Below, piece after piece: positions 5,017 through 6,922 of a DNA stretch of 6,922 bases (its first letter is position 1; each line of letters opens with the position of its first letter). The DNA lies in NCBI GenBank assembly GCA_021161765.1, contig JAGGZZ010000153.1, forward strand, positions 1-6,922, given 5' to 3'. The notes under the pieces are model-generated. The model was not told the DNA's origin. It saw only the letters and a program-made list of their open reading frames with translations, and searched no databases. Position numbers and translations under genes: made by a program. Source of the stretch: Candidatus Methanophagales archaeon. Lineage in GTDB: Archaea; Halobacteriota; Syntropharchaeia; Alkanophagales; Methanospirareceae.

Positions 5017-5135
5017 CGGTGACAAAAATGGTTTTTATTCCTCATTTGTAATAATTGCGGTAAAAAGCATCAAACCAATATTTAGGTCATGCTGATTCTA
5101 CCGGTGAACGTTTGGCGTGGTCTGAGAAGCACTTC
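5017..5135. other. Intergenic stretch with a probable remnant of the flippase-like gene
   Basis: Bases 5004-5051, in a frame shifted by one from the preceding gene, encode 15 residues that fit the family's next helix. After that I see no family similarity and no convincing small gene. The 11-base string ATTCCTCATTT at 5037-5047 recurs at 5451-5461, on the far side of the zinc-finger gene. Confidence 0.4.
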
Positions 5136-5378
5136 TTATATAGACGCTACATACGCTGTGATTCGTTTTAATTCCACCTTTCCACGATTAAATTCATTTA
5201 TAACCCGGTCAATTCTCTGCAGTTCGTCATAACTCACTACCTTCTCGCCACATTTATCGCAAACCTTTGCATGGACGTTTTCAATAACTAATAACTCACC
5301 ACCCAGCCATATATCTTCTTTTACCGCTGTCTCTTCCAATTCTCCCCCACAAATAGGGCATAATTCTTTTGCTTTCAT
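5136..5378 (-). CDS. YgiT/MqsA-type zinc-finger protein (orphan antitoxin-like)
   Basis: This 80-residue protein matches the YgiT-type zinc-finger family, named after the N-terminal half of the antitoxin MqsA. Four cysteines in two CxxC pairs would hold one zinc: C7-P-I-C10-G-G and C40-D-K-C43-G-E, about 30 residues apart as in MqsA. The spacer has the usual Trp/Gly and VIENVHAKVC stretch. The C-terminal part (44-80) is a short helix and tail with the typical VVSYDELQRIDRVI; the helix-turn-helix domain of full MqsA is absent. Family members often pair with a small upstream toxin (DUF4258 or MqsR-like). Here only 81 bases separate the ATG from the end of the restriction gene upstream, and neither that gap nor the downstream side holds a toxin-sized frame. 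It therefore looks like an orphan or a relic of a toxin-antitoxin pair. The Shine-Dalgarno site is weak (AAGAAG next to the ATG). Confidence 0.85.
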   Translation of the reverse strand: MKAKELCPICGGELEETAVKEDIWLGGELLVIENVHAKVCDKCGEKVVSYDELQRIDRVINEFNRGKVELKRITAYVASI

Positions 5379-5450
5379 CTTCTTAAGGATAAATAATATG
5401 CTGTGATTAAATCCAAACTTTTATGTTGACTAATTAGATAGATAGGATAC

Positions 5451-5461
5451 ATTCCTCATTT
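5451..5461. repeat. 11-base direct repeat partner of 5037-5047
   Basis: ATTCCTCATTT here matches 5037-5047 exactly. The two copies bracket the zinc-finger gene in a segment of about 400 bases, and this copy overlaps the stop codon of the restriction-modification gene. It may be a recombination footprint or chance. Confidence 0.3.
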
Positions 5462-6922
5462 AAAAAGCTCCTTCTACCACCTTCACCTCCTCCTCCGTCA
5501 GCCCGTACAAATCATAAACCAGCCGGTCAATCTGCGCATCAACAATCTTTATCTGCCGTTCATAAAGCTCTTTATCGCGCTCCATTCTCGCCTCATGATA
5601 TTTCTTCTGCAGTTCGAGTATGTTATCCACCAGAGCTACGAGTTTATCGTGCTGGACTTTTTCAGTGGGATTAGAGAAATCTATCGTGCGGATTGGGAGT
5701 TCCACCATGTACTGATAAATGAACCTTAAATAACCACCTCTATATGTAGAAGCTATACTTTTGTAAAAGAAAGTTATGAGGTTCGAATTCAATATACCAA
5801 GTAGATACCTATCTCCTTTTGATATGATATAAGCTGTATTAACACAATAACATTTTCCCTCGCTATCCATTGTGAAGTTACCCTGCATAGAAATGTCAGG
5901 TACCAATATTTTAGGCTTTTCAAATTCGAGGTAATAGTCAATAGAATCTTGGATTTCATACCATTTATAATTCCCTGGTTTCCTACCCGGCCATTTTTCT
6001 TTATTCCAATTTTCCGGTTTTGGCATGAGTTTTTCTTTAAATTGTTTCAGATAGGATTCTATAGCTGGATATTCTCTGATATTTACTCCTCTTCGCGTAA
6101 AAATGAGATATTTATCTGATTGTGGCGGCTGATACCGTTTTATGTCTTTACCTGCAAGAAATGGCTTGATCAGTTCCGCACTTTTTGGATCTTCTGCAAT
6201 AAGTTTATCACAAATTGAAGAGTCGATTACAAAAGCCTCGTTTAATCCCGTTAGGACTCCTCGATAAATTTTATCAGGCACATATTCACCCAATGGAATG
6301 CCTGTTTTACGCAGTTTATTTAGTAAAGCCTGCGTCTGCTCATCGACCAGTGACCAACCACTATCCACTAGTTCGTCTTGACTCACCGCATATTGATGCT
6401 CTTTAACATAAGCCTCAAGAGTTGGGAACTCCAGCGTTTCGACCTTGGTCACCCCAAATGTTGAACGGGGTTTCCCGTTGGAAATCCGCATGATGCAAGG
6501 GTAAGTTGTGGTGTTCTTAAACACTGAAAGGTCGCCAAAATCGACAAACTCCTCGACCCGCTTTGTTTTAAGCCACTGTCGGAGTTGTTTCCCATAATTT
6601 GCACGCATCCATTTATTGGCAACGATTATGCTGAACAATCCTTTAGAACTGAGCAAAGAAACACCTCTTTCGATGAAATAGGCATACAGATCGGCAGTTC
6701 CTTGATACACACGATAATGAGCTTTGAAATATTCTTTCTGCTCTTTCAGTAGTTCTTGCCGTACATATGGCGGATTCCCAATCACACAATCAAACCCCCC
6801 ATGCTTCATAATTTTCCCAAACCCTTTCACATCGTCATCCCAATCGAACACATTGACCCGCCTCATCTCCTCCTCGTCGAACAGAGTCGCCTGCCCCGTA
6901 CCGTAAAAATCCGGTCCAATCA
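5460..6922 (-). CDS. Type IIG / Eco57I-like restriction-modification protein (N6-adenine methyltransferase with TaqI-like specificity domain), 5' end outside window
   Basis: The frame stays open to the right edge: upstream of the ATG at 6866 it continues as IGPDFYGTGQATLFDEEE, so that ATG is internal and 486 residues are visible. Motif IV of N6-adenine methyltransferases, NPPY, is at visible residues 49-52 within the typical GGFDCVIGNPPYVRQE context. Next come the end of the catalytic fold (GLFSIIVANKWMRANYGK, about 94-111) and the TaqI-like target-recognition region with its hallmarks YRGVLTGLNEAFVID (219-233) and LIKPFLAGKDIKRY (250-263), then ILVPDIS, NTAYII, LLGILNSNL and YLRFIYQYMVELPI. 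A charged helix, probably a coiled coil, spans about 420-475. In single-chain type IIG enzymes the nuclease and methyltransferase motif I precede this part and would lie outside the window, so restriction activity cannot be judged. The gene looks like an accessory defence gene. The visible part is intact, without internal stops. Confidence 0.9.
   Translation of the reverse strand, partial: IGPDFYGTGQATLFDEEEMRRVNVFDWDDDVKGFGKIMKHGGFDCVIGNPPYVRQELLKEQKEYFKAHYRVYQGTADLYAYFIERGVSLLSSKGLFSIIVANKWMRANYGKQLRQWLKTKRVEEFVDFGDLSVFKNTTTYPCIMRISNGKPRSTFGVTKVETLEFPTLEAYVKEHQYAVSQDELVDSGWSLVDEQTQALLNKLRKTGIPLGEYVPDKIYRGVLTGLNEAFVIDSSICDKLIAEDPKSAELIKPFLAGKDIKRYQPPQSDKYLIFTRRGVNIREYPAIESYLKQFKEKLMPKPENWNKEKWPGRKPGNYKWYEIQDSIDYYLEFEKPKILVPDISMQGNFTMDSEGKCYCVNTAYIISKGDRYLLGILNSNLITFFYKSIASTYRGGYLRFIYQYMVELPIRTIDFSNPTEKVQHDKLVALVDNILELQKKYHEARMERDKELYERQIKIVDAQIDRLVYDLYGLTEEEVKVVEGAF

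Noticed and set aside
5089..5230. Possible small + strand frame starting at ATG 5089 (MLILPVNVWRG...)
   Set aside because: It overlaps the zinc-finger gene in antisense, has no recognisable family, and lacks a convincing ribosome-binding site.
6724..6906. Plus-strand open frame opposite the restriction-modification gene
   Set aside because: It is antisense to the strongly recognisable NPPY region, has no family similarity, and is explained as a shadow.

Overview
The window most likely comes from a euryarchaeon related to methanogens or anaerobic methane oxidisers. The evidence is an F420-hydrogenase beta-type (FrhB) protein, a complete archaeal Pelota, an archaeal SbcD/Mre11-related phosphoesterase, GatC, and AT-rich TATA-like boxes ahead of genes. 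The exact lineage cannot be fixed from the sequence alone.

Layout, left to right. Positions 1-1011 hold the 3' part of an FrhB-family flavin/iron-sulfur gene on the + strand. It converges on a minus-strand pair, gatC (1168-1449) and the phosphoesterase gene (1619 to about 2431). A divergent intergenic region packed with small perfect hairpins separates that pair from pelota (2549-3646, +). Overlapping the pelota stop is a short reading frame (3612-4016) carrying the core of a dolichol/phytol-kinase-type (SEC59, COG0170) membrane protein without its N-terminal half. A 150-base mosaic of tandem repeats follows (4023-4197). It leads into a flippase-like membrane protein (LPG-synthase TM/UPF0104 family, 4192-5016) that lacks the family's C-terminal end. 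The right side is accessory in character: a lone YgiT/MqsA-type zinc-finger protein (5136-5378, -) and the 3' two-thirds or so of a type IIG/Eco57I-like restriction-modification gene (5460-6922, -) that runs off the window.

The conserved genes serve translation and maintenance: GatC for tRNA amidation, Pelota for ribosome rescue, and the phosphoesterase possibly for nucleic-acid processing. The two membrane genes would both fit polyprenyl-phosphate or lipid-linked glycan metabolism. One is shortened at its start and the other at its end, so 3.6-5.1 kb looks like an eroding segment next to mobile or defence-type genes.

The most unusual content is non-coding. A dispersed ACCACAGATTACACAGATT-type repeat occurs four times in three intergenic regions, including one inverted pair. 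An 18-unit heptamer array switches in register from CAG-type units to complementary CTG-type units and forms a long hairpin. Four perfect 7-8 bp hairpins, each with a three-base loop, lie next to gene starts. I found no RNA gene, CRISPR array, transposase or convincing new multi-gene system.
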